A stretch of DNA of 64,000 bases from Cladorhizidae sp. MBARI D1340-BT2 (taxonomy: Eukaryota > Porifera > Demospongiae > Poecilosclerida > Cladorhizidae): the NCBI GenBank assembly GCA_028752905.1, contig JAQNBH010000015.1, forward strand, positions 12,006,036 through 12,070,035. Direction: 5' to 3'. This document shows, in pieces, positions 9,430 to 21,369 of this stretch. A program made the position numbers and the translations under genes. How positions within the stretch are numbered: position 1 is the stretch's first letter; the number at the start of each line of letters is the position of its first letter. The notes beneath the pieces were generated by a model, which saw nothing but the letters and a program-made list of their open reading frames with translations, made no database searches and was not told where the DNA came from.

Positions 9430-12400
9430 TACATATGCGGCATATACCAAAAAGGTCCATGGACCAGAGACCATCGCTGTTATGGGGAGATGTTGAACTA
9501 GACATCGTTCATGGTGAGATGTACACACACACAACTGGCCCATTCTTAGTTTCCTTAAATATTGGCTTCGGCCAATTTTAGCCCTCAATACACTTCCGGC
9601 ATGCCTTGAACCCAAGGTATAACCCACATTGCAAAAATCCATCAAAAACATATGAAATCTGTCTTCAAGGATCTATTTTCTATCCCCCACCTCCCACGAA
9701 CAAAAATGCTTTTTATTGCAAGAATGGAAACAAGAATGGAAACAAGACTGTACCAATACGATGACACTTACCACTTATAACAAAAAAAAATCATTTTTGT
9801 TCTTGCTTCAAGTTGATGTCAGTTTTGTTGTTTTTGTACAGTTAAGTAGTGGAGTAGGAAACAAAGTTTTACTAAGTTCAACTCAGAGCTTGAATGCTCT
9901 ACATGTCAGTGCCAGTTTCTTTCAAGGACTTGGAACTGTTGCACAGAAGAACTCCACAACCAAACAACTGAGGTTTTGGTAGAGCATCAACTACAGCCTC
10001 CTTCGAACCTCATAAAAGTTGCTCTAGATCAAGAACTCGGCATGTATTATATGTATGAAAGGGGTGGGGTTTTCACACTTTCATAAGCTTTTTGGTCTGC
10101 TGGTTTACTATCTTAGCAAAAGATTCAAGGTACACTGGGAATGTTTTTGGAGTTAATAACAACTATGAGGCAGTGTAATGTGAGTCTTAACTGAGATATC
10201 AGTTGTTGTTTTTTGCCATCCGCCATTTTGCTATCCTACAAAAAAAGATTGTACGTCTGTCTCTGTGTGCATTCATGCATGTGTTTTTGTGTGTTTGTGT
10301 GTGTGGTTTTTGTCCCATATGCACAGGGTGTATATAGGGGGGGGGGAGGTTTAAACTGGGTCAGACAGCCCCCTATTTTTTCCTTAACCCAAGTTTTCCC
10401 CTCAAAATTTCTGTATACAGCCCTGTGCATTGTCACTCAAACTTTACACGAAGGTGACTTTTACACTGTGACGGACATTAGTCATTAGGTTACACAGGAC
10501 TCCAGCAGTTTGCCAGCAAGGTTGCTTCTAGCACTACTGGTCTATTACAAATATACCACAGTTGCTGAAATGTCACAGGGCATTGTTACCATTGGCAGCT
10601 TTGACTCCAAAAACTACTTTTAAAATGTGTAGCTATAATATAAGTAGCTGTGTGTGTGTTCGTGTGTGCGCGTGTGTATGTGTGTGTGTGTGTTTAGAGA
10701 CTGTTCGATGCCATATCATATTCCCACAACAGAGTACAGATATCTGTTAGTTTAGATTTTATCATTCAAATCATTGCTGCGATTAATTGGTTATTCATTA
10801 CAATAGGTAAAAGATCATCAACACATCTCGTGTGCACACATATGCAGTTGCTGCATGTTTGCGCTGCGAATTAGACTAACTGCAGTTAATCTTGGGAGTG
10901 GTTAACAACACTTGCTACCCTGCCTAATCCTAGATAGCTGAAAAGAGTCCTAAGCGATTGTTACGTGGAGTTTACTTATTGCATACTTTATATATGGCAT
11001 AAACAAGATAAAAATAAAAACAAGCCAACTGTATTGGATTGATTGCCACCGAGAAAGGGATCAATCATGAAGGTACCTACGTACACCACAACCGTTTAGA
11101 GGACTATTAAACCATGTATACATATGTATGGGGGGGGGGGGGGGGAAGTAGTTATAGATGATGGCAAGGGCTTTTCTAAATGTTTGGATTTTCATGGATA
11201 CATTCTTGGGGTTCCCCTTTTGGACAGATAGATAGTTTATTTACACTTTTTTGTCTTTCTTCTATCGTTCTTGTTGCTGCTTTCGTTATAGTCGAATTAT
11301 TGGTCATGGCATTATTGAGAGCTATAAACAATGAGAGCTATACCAGTTGAGCAACAGTTTCAAGGCAGTCTATGGATCTAGTTTGAGAATTGTCAATACA
11401 TTTTCTATCTTAGTTCCTCTTGTAAACATGTTAGTATGCATATCCTGTTGTGGCATAGGAGGGCCCATGGTAAAGGATCATCTACATCCTCCTTCAAGGA
11501 CGCAGCAACAATTGCACAACATAACTCCAGACCTAAGAAAATGGCCATTATGGAGACAAGCAAAATCAGTTGAGAATACCTGTACATCATCAAACCAGAT
11601 TGTTTAGTTTCTCTTTTGCTTAGAACAAGAATTCTCAGTAAATCAACTGACTTTTCATTAGCTTGCTAGCAAACAAATTCAGCTGCATGCTGTTATTTAC
11701 TCCATATTAACAAACTATATTCCAATTTCCTTTTAAAAAAAGATATGTCATTTATACAAACTCAACGAAGGATTAAAAAAGTACACTAGAAGTAGCTAAA
11801 CGAGCTCCTGAAAATGAGAACAGCTTGACTGGAGTAGCTTCATTATCACATCAGCTCACTGGTTGCTTGACTGCAGTAGCTCTTGACATCACCAGAGCTG
11901 ACCATACTTGAACACAGTATCTAGATATTGCTACAGTTGACTGACGTCAATGCAATAGCTATCTAACATCACTACAGCTCACAGGCAGCTTGCCAGGGTG
12001 TTGTATTTGCTCTTGGAATCCACAAATTCGATCTGCTGCTTGAATGCTGCAGCTCTGGACAGGATTCAGCAATGAAGCCACCCCCCCCCCCCCCCCCCCA
12101 CCAAGATAAATAATTATGTAAACACTGTTAAAAATGACCTTCACTGAGGGTCCACTACACACAGTGCATTCTGCACAGGGATCCAACGTAATCGAAATGT
12201 CAAGTTTATTTTGGCCTCTCTAGGTAGCTAGCGCTCGATTACTATGCCAAAAAAGGGAATGAATATTTGTTCCAGCAATCTAAAATAGTGGCCTATCAAA
12301 ATTGAAATTGGTCTGACAAATGTCTTTCTATCTATTTCCTGTTATTTTGTGCACTGAATGTGTCCATTATCATCCAAGAAGGTCAAGGGAAAAAAGAAAC

Positions 12401-12650
12401 CTTTTTGAGGCCTACCTTGGCTATACTTATTACAAGTGCCATATACTCAGTAATAGAAACCACAGCTACTATTTACTTGTGTCTGCTAATACTATTAGAA
12501 GGGCAGTTACTTTTGATTGCAGCTGTGAAGGAGTTCAAGTACCTGTTTGGGAGAAAGTAAATAACTAGGGTACCCTGCCCAATAAATCAAGGGTTCAAGC
12601 CCTGCTATTGCCTAGAATTTCCTGAATTTTTCCCTCTTGTCTTTAGTTCT
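9430..12650. other. Long stretch without recognisable genes
   Basis: Contains (TG)n tracts at about 10260-10310 and 10650-10692, a G tract at 11131-11147 and a C tract at 12080-12098. The short reading frames at 9716-9982, 11347-11607 and 12320-12568 have no motif I recognise, no splice support and no relation to each other. I therefore do not call them. Confidence 0.4.
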
Positions 12651-12654
12651 TAGC

Positions 12655-14575
12655 TTATTGGCCAGGGAAGCAAGCCCTCACAGGGGAGTTAGAGTTGGAC
12701 AGAAAATTTGATATTGCCCCATTGGCAAGAGGGGGTTATTAAATCTGTGGAGTGGTACCAGAAAACAACTTAGCTGGAGGAAGAACTGACTGCAAGGGCA
12801 AGTGTGAATGGCTCTGCTTATGCACGAAACATAACTATGCCCATTAAAAAGCTATGGGTTCAATACACAGTGGGTTTATTCTGAAAGCCACAGGTATGAA
12901 TATGCATTTGTACCGATATCCGAAAATAGTTATCTGAAATGAAATAGCAGATTTTAGACTGTGGTAAAAAATTTATTTCACAGAGAAAAAATCCCAAAAT
13001 AGCAAGCAGGCCTCTTGTGCACTCTGTGCTGACCCACTAGTTTGCCATGAATGCTCAGTTTGGCTTTATCAAACTGGAAATAATGATGACTGCATCCTGC
13101 ACTGGATGCAGAGAAGAAATGTGGGTGGGTCACTGGGTGTGACCAATCTTAGCATATTTAATAGTCCTAATGCATGAGGGCTTGGACGACAAATCTGGAA
13201 TTAGAACCAGCATCAACTCGAATCAGCAGACAAAACTTGGCTAAGTCTCTGAGCCAGCTTATGAATTCCCTTACTATCATACTTTAGCTCTATCTAGAAA
13301 GATAATCTAGCTAGTTTACACACTGAAAATTATCTGTGTTGAAAATCATCATAATTGTAGTCGATTTTGTATCATTACTAGCACTTGGAGTCAAACATCG
13401 AGAAACTTCCTTGGGCTCAGGTAAAGCTTCTACACTCTGTCCAAGGGAAGGAGCACCACAAAAGTATGCCGTTAGCTAAATCTGCCTTTGAGATACAGAA
13501 GCTTCAAAGACTAAAGAAAGCTATAGCTATAAACTTCATCTGTAGCTATAACTAATGCATTGTACTAGGCATGATCCAAAGAAAGAACTCATCAAATTAA
13601 CTACTAACTTTTTAAGCACCCACAACTTAGGTGCTATTGACTTTGTTGTAGTTTTCAATACAGCTCTATAGTGCTGAGAGAAAGCTAAGCTATAAACTAT
13701 AGCTTTATAGTAGCTGCACTGGTCTTGACTAGGACCAAAGATGGAAGTCTACTGATGAAAAACTACCATGCTAGCTGTTACAGCACTCCTTGATGTCCAC
13801 AGATTTAGGTATGGAGGTGTGATTAATTTGGAAATAGTTTGTCATGTGTATATGAGTGGATACTTGTGAGCATGTGCATACTAAAACAGGTACGAGCACA
13901 GCTGCAGATTCTGATATTTTCAGCAGAATAGCTAGCTGTTTATTTGCCCGAATGGATAAAGAAAATAGATGAGTAAAAAAAGTAGTTCCTTTCATGGAAT
14001 TTGCAATCGCCGATGGCTATTTTATTTAGAAAAAAAAGTCAAAGCATGTTTTTGAGACAGCAGAACAGAGAGAACTTTGGAAGAAAAAAGAGCAAGTGAT
14101 AGAAAGAGGCACGAGAGAAGCACAGCAGCCACGATGGAGAATCTTCCTGAGACTCAGTAAAGTTTCTACACTCATGTTCTATAGCTTAAACGAATGGAGT
14201 TGAAGTTTCATTCTGACACTAGCTTGAACAGGTTTGCTAAACCATCACGGATAATGACCTTGCTAACTGGAAGTGATCATCACACTCAATATCCAGCAGG
14301 TTCTCGTCCCAGCGTTGCACCAGTTTGCATCTATCAATATACTATTCTTAGCTACTTCTGCATATGACAATCAAAGCAATACAATCTCATGACATCAATA
14401 ATTTACAGATCAGTGTATAGTGTTAGGCCGGCAGCTATATATACCTGGCATAGGAGAATATCTAGAGCAATGGGATCTAGGCTTGGGATTAGGGCAACAA
14501 TTCTAGGAATTAAATATCGGCAGTCACGCTAAAAGTAATTGTCTATCTCTCCATCACACCTTCCCTCGCCACACA
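12655..14575 (+). repeat. Interspersed repeat R1, copy B (longest contiguous copy)
   Basis: Starts with a 'gaagcaagccctcacagggg' phrase and ends with 'cttccctcgccacac', about 1.9 kb. It shares the full order of landmarks with copy A and adds the left part ('ggttcaatacacagtgg', 'aagccacaggtatgaatatg', 'aaacaggcctctgtgcac'-like), which copy A lacks. No coding capacity was seen. This is the best reference copy in the window for defining the family. Confidence 0.7.
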
Positions 14576-14935
14576 ATGCCTTGCATTCATTACTAGTAGT
14601 TTGTCTTTTTGCTATTTGCTTCCGTTACAATTGGAAGGAGAGTTACTATAACCAGCAAGGAGCATGACACAATTTGCAATTACCTTCCTGCTAAACTTAC
14701 CTAACTTACCTGATTATTTTCTATGGCAATTATTAGCCTTTATGTTTTTATCTGCATTTTGAATTTTTTTGTAACAGTACAAGATTTACTCCTCGGAGCT
14801 ACCTGGAGGGGTGGTTCCAGTTCCAATAGAGGAAATACAGTAATTGGCCTCCATATTCTGACTCAATGAACTTCTCTGACACTCTAATAGTTACCTCTCT
14901 ACATTATTAATTCAAATTTGTGAAAACCCAACTTA

Positions 14936-15533
14936 GGCCTATCCACACTGCACAAGTCAACATGTAATAATGCCCATTAATTAATATTGGTCCACAACTC
15001 CACACTACCCAAGGCCTGTCACACAAGTCAATGCGCATTAATGGTCGCGTCCACACGAATTCGAATTAATTTAAATGGTGCGGTCCTCTCACAAAAGACA
15101 AATAACTACGCGAGTGCGCGTTGAAAAGAATTTCATTCACGTCTCCGTGATGGTGCAGTTTACTAGCTGCAGACTATCTTTGGCCAGCGGCCAAACTAAC
15201 TATAGGGTAGCTATCTAGACCAACTACATAGCTAGAGAAGTGTTGCTATATTTATACACCCTGCAACTGGCCTTCTGAAGTTCGAGTCGCAACCTTCGTT
15301 GTCTGCCTTTCTCTCAGCTCTCTTCTGCAGAACGCGCATCTGTAGGTAGCTGATCCTGTTACGTAGGTAGCTGATCAGCACGAAAAGGACGCAAAAACAG
15401 ACTATCTCAACTACAGCTACAATTTCGACTGGGCTGCTTATTTTTGCTTCGTTCGGGAGGACGAACACGCTTCGACTTACCATTTTCCTAGCGCATTTAT
15501 GCGCTTCAGTTTAGGTAACGTGTGGACAGGCCT
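14936..15533. mobile_element. Harbinger-like TIR element, probably non-autonomous
   Basis: The left terminus GGCCTATCCACACTGCAC (from 14936) pairs with GTGTGGACAGGCCT at the right (to 15533), and TTA flanks both ends (14933-14935 and 15534-15536). A TTA/TWA trinucleotide target is typical of PIF/Harbinger elements. Similar 'GTCCACAC' words recur internally. On the minus strand 15483-15232 encode an 83-codon frame with a hydrophobic segment (VVEIVCFCVLFVLISYL) followed by Arg/Lys-rich sequence. Harbinger proteins can begin this way, but no DDE or Myb domain is present. The single-base asymmetry at the ends makes the assignment provisional. Confidence 0.6.
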
Positions 15534-15870
15534 TTAGTGTCAATTTTAGTTATACATTTTTATGTACTCGACAACCAAAAGTGATTTAAAAAATCCTTTA
15601 TTTTCCTTCCTGCAGGAACCTTCTGAAGAACTTTCCCTCTCTACAGCTGTGCAGTTTAAACAGCTGTGCAGTTTAAATACACGAAAGAAAGAGAAATAAG
15701 GCCATACGGTTACCAATTTGATTACTTGTTTCTGGGCACAAATTTAGACCAGGCAACCAGGAAAGAAAAGAAAAAAGGGAAAAAAACTTTCAAGAAAAAT
15801 GGTAGCTACATGTGCAATACAATTAACAACATATTCCAAGCTGAAAAATGAAACCAAAATTATTATTTTT
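15534..15870. other. Unassigned; short direct duplication at 15643-15676
   Basis: The phrase CAGCTGTGCAGTTTAAA occurs twice in tandem near 15643-15676. Nothing else is supported. Confidence 0.4.
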
Positions 15871-15874
15871 AAAT

Positions 15875-16110
15875 CCTGTTTTTTGGCCTCTTAACAACAT
15901 TGGAAGGTTGTTTGCAGAAAGCAAGTTGCCCCTCACTCTTGCAAAGGAAGCACATGGGCAACACTGTTGCATATGATTCACGAAGTTCACGGACCTCTTC
16001 ATCAGTGTTTCAGCCCCCATTCCACAGTAGTAGCAGACATCAGGGAAACTCACAAGTCTGGATTTGTAGTACTGCATTTCAACAGATGATTTGCAGGTAA
16101 GAGTCTCTCT
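15875..16110 (-). pseudogene. Frameshifted fragment with paired CxxC zinc-knuckle-like motif
   Basis: The minus strand reads SFPDVCYYCGMGAETL (near 16050-16000). After a one-base frame shift it continues VRELRESYATVLPMCFLCKS, then EGQLAF and NVVKRPKNR (to about 15880). The joined pattern CxxC, about 30 residues, CxxC looks like a treble-clef or zinc-ribbon module. The compact frame change and low-complexity flanks suggest a relic, possibly of a repeated gene family. I do not recognise a named protein, so no function is assigned. Splice sites were not convincing. Confidence 0.45.
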
Positions 16111-16139
16111 AACTTGACTACAGTACTCAGCCAAGCGAA

Positions 16140-18240
16140 AGTGAAGGGAGAGGCCATTGTGTTCTAACCAGCTTCAGATTTGGATCACGTGATTTTTTTC
16201 CCCTTCCCGTCTGCTAAAATTTGGACCCGCCGGATCTGAGAAACAAGTAATTAAATTGCAGTGGCCTAAGTACAAACGGGCCAAAAATATAAATGTGGAG
16301 CGTGTCAAGAGGGAGAGTTTTGCTTTCACAGTATATCGCAGGGAAAATTCGTTTTACAGCAGACTACTTTTCTAGATCCTACCTGTACAGAGTTGTTGCT
16401 TACTTGAAGCATATGACACAAAGAAAGCTGCCTCATCTCTCCACCGCTTGGTAGGGACCTTCGACTTGCTCGAAAATTGGCCGTTCAGCCTTGAAGAAAT
16501 TCCTCCACAACTACTTTTGTGGTGAGGTGGAGCCACTAGAGGTTTACTCACTTCACCTTTGTCTTTTTACAAGTATGTTTACACAATTCGTTATTTTTAA
16601 ACAAACCACCTATGTAATAAGTGACAAGTGATGAAGATTTTACTATCAACATAACCGCCACATCAAGTCCAGTATCACCAAGTAATTCAGCAACTCAGTC
16701 ACCTAAAAGACAGGCTATAATCATAAACATTGTAATCAACTATGCCACATCTAGCTAGCTATGGTGCGCCAAAGAGGCTATTACGCCTATGAATGGCATG
16801 TGTTTGTAATGTGCTAGTTAAGAGGACTGGAACTAAAGCGTAGAACTAAAGAATACCTCTAACATCAAGAGTTAGAGTTCCCTTAGTTAGATATAACTTG
16901 GTGAAGCCAAGTACCAAACTGGGAGGACTGTTGTACTTTTGCTAGTTCAGTTATCTAAACAATAGCCCTAAACTCGGACCTAGAACTTCTATTATCAACA
17001 GCACAGACTTTATCCACAAACAAGCACTCAAGAGAAGATACAGAGATCACTGTGCTGTTACTTAGACAAAGGACACCTAAATGGAATCTACGGTAAATCT
17101 AAACTTGACCTACACTACAAATAGATGTACTATCAACATTAGTAGAATCACTAGCGCAGACTTACCTCTGCAAGCCAGCTTTTCCAATAAACTTCTTCCT
17201 TTCCATAATGCGTACAACGGAGCCAATTACTAGTTTACGGAAATTGTACACACCAGACTTAGCAAACGTTTTCTCAGAATTACACTGAGAAAATGGTTTA
17301 TAACGGAACTTGGGTATGTCGATTTAGTCTTGGACTTGAAGGTCTCATATCATACCAAAATCTCATTTATAATTTTTTAAGCTAAGTCGGGGTTTAGCAA
17401 ATCGGGTCACCAATGTTGATCGAGAACATATAGTCAGATTCGTACTTGTGTTTACATTTCTGGTTTACAATTTGACCACAATGTGTATATCAACAATGGT
17501 GCTATCACATGTCCTAATTATAAGGGGCACATGTGCATTCTTGATTTTATATAGTCCCAAAAAAAGAAAGCAAACAAGATTTATCTGGGTAGACCACAAC
17601 TAATTAGACGACCCTTTACTGCTATACTTAAAACTCTTTTTGGCCAATCCTACTGTTTCTGGAAGCTTCTCTTGCTGAGGAAGGCTACACGGGAATATGC
17701 CTACTGGGAACACTCAAATCCCTTCGTTTTTTATAAAGGAGGCGCTTCTGGATGAATTTCTTTGTTGTTTTGTTGTAGATCTAGTCTGTCATACCTTTTG
17801 TTTGCTTACTTAATGAAGCACATTCAATCAAACTGCAGCTTGTTGTATTTGCATTCCAGCTATATAGTTTATTGACATGGTCAAAGATGGAGGTGTGGTT
17901 ACTATAAGAGGGGCGGTTTTTATGACTGAGCTATGCAGTTACAACAGAAGAAGCAATTCCTAATATAGGATGTATGGTATCACCCCTGTAAGTATAGTAA
18001 CATCCTGTTATGCACTCACAGTTTTTATTGTGTGCCTATTGTTGTCCATATGCCATAGCAACACCACTTCTGTTTTTTATAAGTTTGTTTAATGTATCTT
18101 AACTGCACCAGTTAGAAACCTATAGCCAAACATATGAACTTTGAAAGCGTTATTATGACTAATTAAAGTGTTCCTCTAATCATCAGCAAAAAGAAATCAG
18201 AAACATAATACATGTACCATAGTTTAGAATTTCAAACTTT
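16140..18240. other. Long stretch without recognisable genes
   Basis: No reading frame with recognisable domains. A 44-codon frame at about 16245-16375 (WPKYKRAKNINVERVKRES) follows a TTGCAG and could be a small exon, but it has no supporting donor or homology that I can name. Confidence 0.35.
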
Positions 18241-18375
18241 CTTGATTATAATGAAATTAATGAACTTAATTTAATAATTCTGGTCATTCAACTCTCATGT
18301 TTTTTCTTTCATTTTCCCGTGAAGTAGACTAGAGCATCTAGCCAAAACATCGAATGATAAGTCAATGATCGGAAA
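18240..18375 (+). repeat. Degenerate PLE terminal arm
   Basis: 'gactagagcatctagcc' followed by 'aaaacatcgaatgata' at about 18328-18360 parallels 'gactagagcatctagtcgaa' and following bases at 38438-38470. The CTGATGA box has become 'cgtgaag'. The flanks have diverged. Confidence 0.45.
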
Positions 18376-19385
18376 CATTTTTGAAGTTCTATTCAGCTAA
18401 GAGTTTGTTTGGAATTATTTTGTTGTTAGCACGAAAATATCTCTCAAGAACTTCAACAAGTTTTCAACAATGAACAATGAAACATAAAAGCCACAATAAC
18501 AAATGTATGTAAACACCAGTGTGCATGTAATAGGTAACCTGCACCTACATTTTCCCTGAGAAACAATGTCTAGTAAGCATGAGGTTGCTATGGATTCGTT
18601 TAAGGGAAAAAATAATTAACTACCCGCTCCCAATGTACGCCGCTATCACCATTGCTTTTCTCACAGGCTATAGCTAGCAGTCAACCACACCTAATATAAT
18701 TGTATAGGCACGCTCCATTAAATGCAAGCTCTGGGTTCTGGGCTATTTCCTTCCTCAAATAGGTGTCTCCTAGAATGTATACCATGTATGTTTCTCTTGG
18801 TTTTCAGTTGTTCATGGGAGGTAAGTTTCAACAAGGTCTCGTAAAATCGAATCAGCAAGTTCAGCTTGTGAGTGAAAATATGAATCGCATATTCAGAGTA
18901 TAATTATATGAAGATCAATGCATATTTATAATTGACGAGTGAGAACATACTTGTATATATATAGTTGGAAATCTTTGAGGGTCAAAATATTTGATGATGA
19001 CTGTCAGACTCATAGCAGAGGTATAGAGAATTTGTGAGAGGCCATCATGAGCTGATCTTGCCCCTCTATTCGTGGAATTTGAGCACCAAAAATGCACAAG
19101 GAAATTGGGCATGCACTACTTCTCATCAATAATGACCTCAAGCATATTTGGTTGGCATATTTCTATATGGTGGATGATCTCTTTAACTGCCAAATTTAAT
19201 TCTCCATCAAGATTTCCAGCTATACAGTAATTTACTACCCATAAAAGCTCTACCATCTAAATATCAAACAATAGAGAATACAATCACTGGTTACTCTTGT
19301 ACATCAACGCTCTGTGTGTATAAGGTAGCCATGAAGGTTTGACAAGGGACAATAAATGTCATTAACATTTATAAAGACGCACCTG
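18376..19385. other. No gene recognised
   Basis: AT-rich sequence with several short unsupported frames on the minus strand (18915-19112). No repeat family was identified. Confidence 0.35.
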
Positions 19386-19574
19386 AAGCTGTTCTTACGA
19401 CAAGCCAAAGAACAAGGAAAAAGTACATTCTGAAGAACCGAAGAGATGGGAAGATCGACGCGTTAGTGCGTACTCAACTTCGAGAGTCCTTGTGAAGGCG
19501 ATGGGGCGACGGGTCGATAAGACCGCACCTCCGCGCGCAAAGTCTCGTGCCCGCCACGAAGACACACAAGTGTA
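19386..19574 (+). other. GC-rich open segment, possible exon or gene relic
   Basis: This is the most GC-rich block for several kilobases. Two plus-strand frames stay open over much of it. One reads TTSQRTRKKYILKNRRDGK and later LVRTQLRESL; the other reads YDKPKNKEKVHSEEPKRW and later APPRAKSRARHEDTQV. GTAAGG follows at 19571, a possible donor. The basic composition and contrast with the flanks suggest former coding sequence, but the true frame cannot be decided and no family is recognised. The minus-strand frame over the same block looks like a shadow. Confidence 0.2.
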
Positions 19575-19756
19575 AGGTTGGTCACTGGAAATGATATTGT
19601 TAAGCATTCAGTGATGATTGAAGAAAACAAGCTGATGAACAGGTCTGTCAGCAATGCAGCCTATTCTCATCTGCCAGTGCAGCAGTTTTATAGCTAGTTG
19701 TTCTGTTGGTTGAACGTTGAAATAGGCCCTCACTTATTTTGACAATGGCTACTGAA

Positions 19757-19764
19757 GAAAAACC
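19757..19764. repeat. Merlin target-site duplication, left copy
   Basis: GAAAAACC abuts the left terminus GGATCAAG and is repeated exactly at 21318-21325. Eight bp is within the usual 8-9 bp for Merlin elements. Confidence 0.85.
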
Positions 19765-21317
19765 GGATCAAGAGTCGTCGACTCCAGCCATCAAAAAATT
19801 CGTGCGCGTTTTTTTAAGTTTACGCACGCGCGTTTTGGGTGTCTTTTTTTAAGTTTTATTTTTTATACCGTTTTTTTAAGTTGACGCACGGGCGGGGGTA
19901 CACGTGGGAAATACCGCGTTCTTTTTCTTGTTCCAGGTAAGACATCACATAATTATAATACTATGTTATAAGACATCACATAATTATTATACTATGTTAT
20001 ACCCGTGTATAGGTGTAGTAATCTATGGCTTTTGTTTAGCCATTGAACACTGCAGTATATTATATTAGTGGGGATACCCAGTATTACCTGGACCAAAAAG
20101 AGAAGTGAAGCTGGTCCACATTATTGAATTTCTAACCCTCTCTTTATGTATATATGTGTGTTTACAAGGTGCTGGATGACACAGCCTTCTTTACTTCAAT
20201 GGTGATGAGGAAAAAAAGCGACCTGAAGGATGGCAAAACTTGGGCATGCCCTAGTTGTAAATCTCTTCGATCAATTCGGCATGGGAGTTTTTTCTCCAAA
20301 TCGCACATGGTCCTTCAGACATGGCTCCTATTGATATATTGGTGGGTGAGACAGTACCCTGTATTGGATGCAGCAGATGAGTCTGGCTGCAGCAAGAAAA
20401 GTGCAATAAATGTGTACCAGTGGCTGAGGGAAGTGTGCTCTGCAGCACTATGTCGAACACAGATTGTGCTTGTTGGTGTTGGATCCGTTATTCAAATAGA
20501 CGAGTCACAGTTCACGCACAAACCGAAGGTATCACGGTGCATACGCCTGCTCTTGGTACACTTGATAAACGTATTGTGCCTATTTCAAAGATTTTAATTC
20601 AATGAAATTTATTTAGGTTACATGCAAGTTGTGGATAAGAGGGATGCAGCCACCTTGCTACCCATTATCCAGGCCCATGCTGCACCTGGATCGATAATCT
20701 ATTCTGACCAGTGGGCAGCCTATAGGCAGGTGGCTACTCTGCCTGGAATTGTGGCACATGAAACTGTGAACCACTCAATTGAGTTTGTGGATCAGAGTAC
20801 GGGTGTGCACACCCAAAATATTGAATCATATTGGAACAGGGTATGGTTTGTGGAACATAAATTTTTTTAATTTTAACAACAAGTATTTTATTTTATTTTA
20901 ACAACAATTATTATATTGTGCAGGTGAAGGTGAAGCTAAAGAGGATGAAAGGAGTGCATCGCCACCAGCTCCCATCCTACCTGGATGAGTTTATGTGGCG
21001 GGAGAGAAACGGACCAACTGTAGCTTTAACTTACAATAACATTTTAACAGAAATTAAAACCCAATACCCTGTTTGATTGTATTATTATTTATTTGATATT
21101 TTTATTTGGATGATATTTCATGAAAAAGACTACCCCCTCTGCAATGCAAAAAAAATTAATTCAATTCCCACGTGTACCCCCGCCCGTGCGTCAACTTTTA
21201 AAAACGCGGCACGGTTAAAAAAAAAAGGGAAAAAAGACACCCAAAACGCGCGTGCGTAAACTTTAAAAAACGCGCACGAATTTTTTGATGGCTGGAGTCG
21301 TAAACGACACTTGATCC
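19765..21317 (+). mobile_element. Structurally complete Merlin (IS1016-type) DNA transposon
   Basis: The element of 1553 bp begins GGATCAAGAGTCGT and ends with the reverse complement of GGATCAAGTGTCGT. It is flanked by a perfect 8-bp duplication GAAAAACC. Terminal inverted repeats are long: both share CGACTCCAGCCATC, an A/T run, TTCGTGCGCG, and TTTACGCACGCGCG then TTTTGGGTGTC. A second inverted block containing GACGCACGGGCGG..TACACGTG follows further in, giving about 140 bp of inverted symmetry per side. Between them lies one transposase gene on the plus strand. Ends and duplication being intact argue for comparatively recent movement, though the transposase shows one doubtful region. Merlin is the eukaryotic branch related to bacterial IS1016/ISXO2-type elements. 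Confidence 0.9.
20154..21076 (+). CDS. Merlin transposase (ISXO2/IS1016-type DDE), intron-containing
   Basis: The N-terminal part has TWACPSCKS (a CxxC knuckle) and IRHGSFFSKSH, then YPVLDAADESGCSKKSA and VYQWLREVCS, a helix-turn-helix-like region of the family. The catalytic core shows VIQIDES (first Asp), IYSDQWAAY (second Asp) and HTQNIESYWNR (acidic third position). An 83-nt intron (20841-20923, GT..AG, phase 0) separates WNR from VKVKLKRMKGVHRHQL; the protein then ends ...KTQYPV with TGA at 21074-21076. Between HKPK (near 20529) and GYMQVVD (near 20618) the expected ~25 residues (RGR..WVFG.VD region) are not readable in frame. That stretch is either a second intron or a damaging deletion/frameshift. 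The true start is unclear; a frame MATEEKPDQESSTPAIKK begins outside the left terminus at 19745. Confidence 0.85.
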
Positions 21318-21325
21318 GAAAAACC
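21318..21325. repeat. Merlin target-site duplication, right copy
   Basis: GAAAAACC directly follows the right terminus CTTGATCC and equals the left copy. Confidence 0.85.
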
Positions 21326-21369
21326 ATACCTTTAATGATTGCTACAACCAAAGACAGTTTGTTTAGGGA

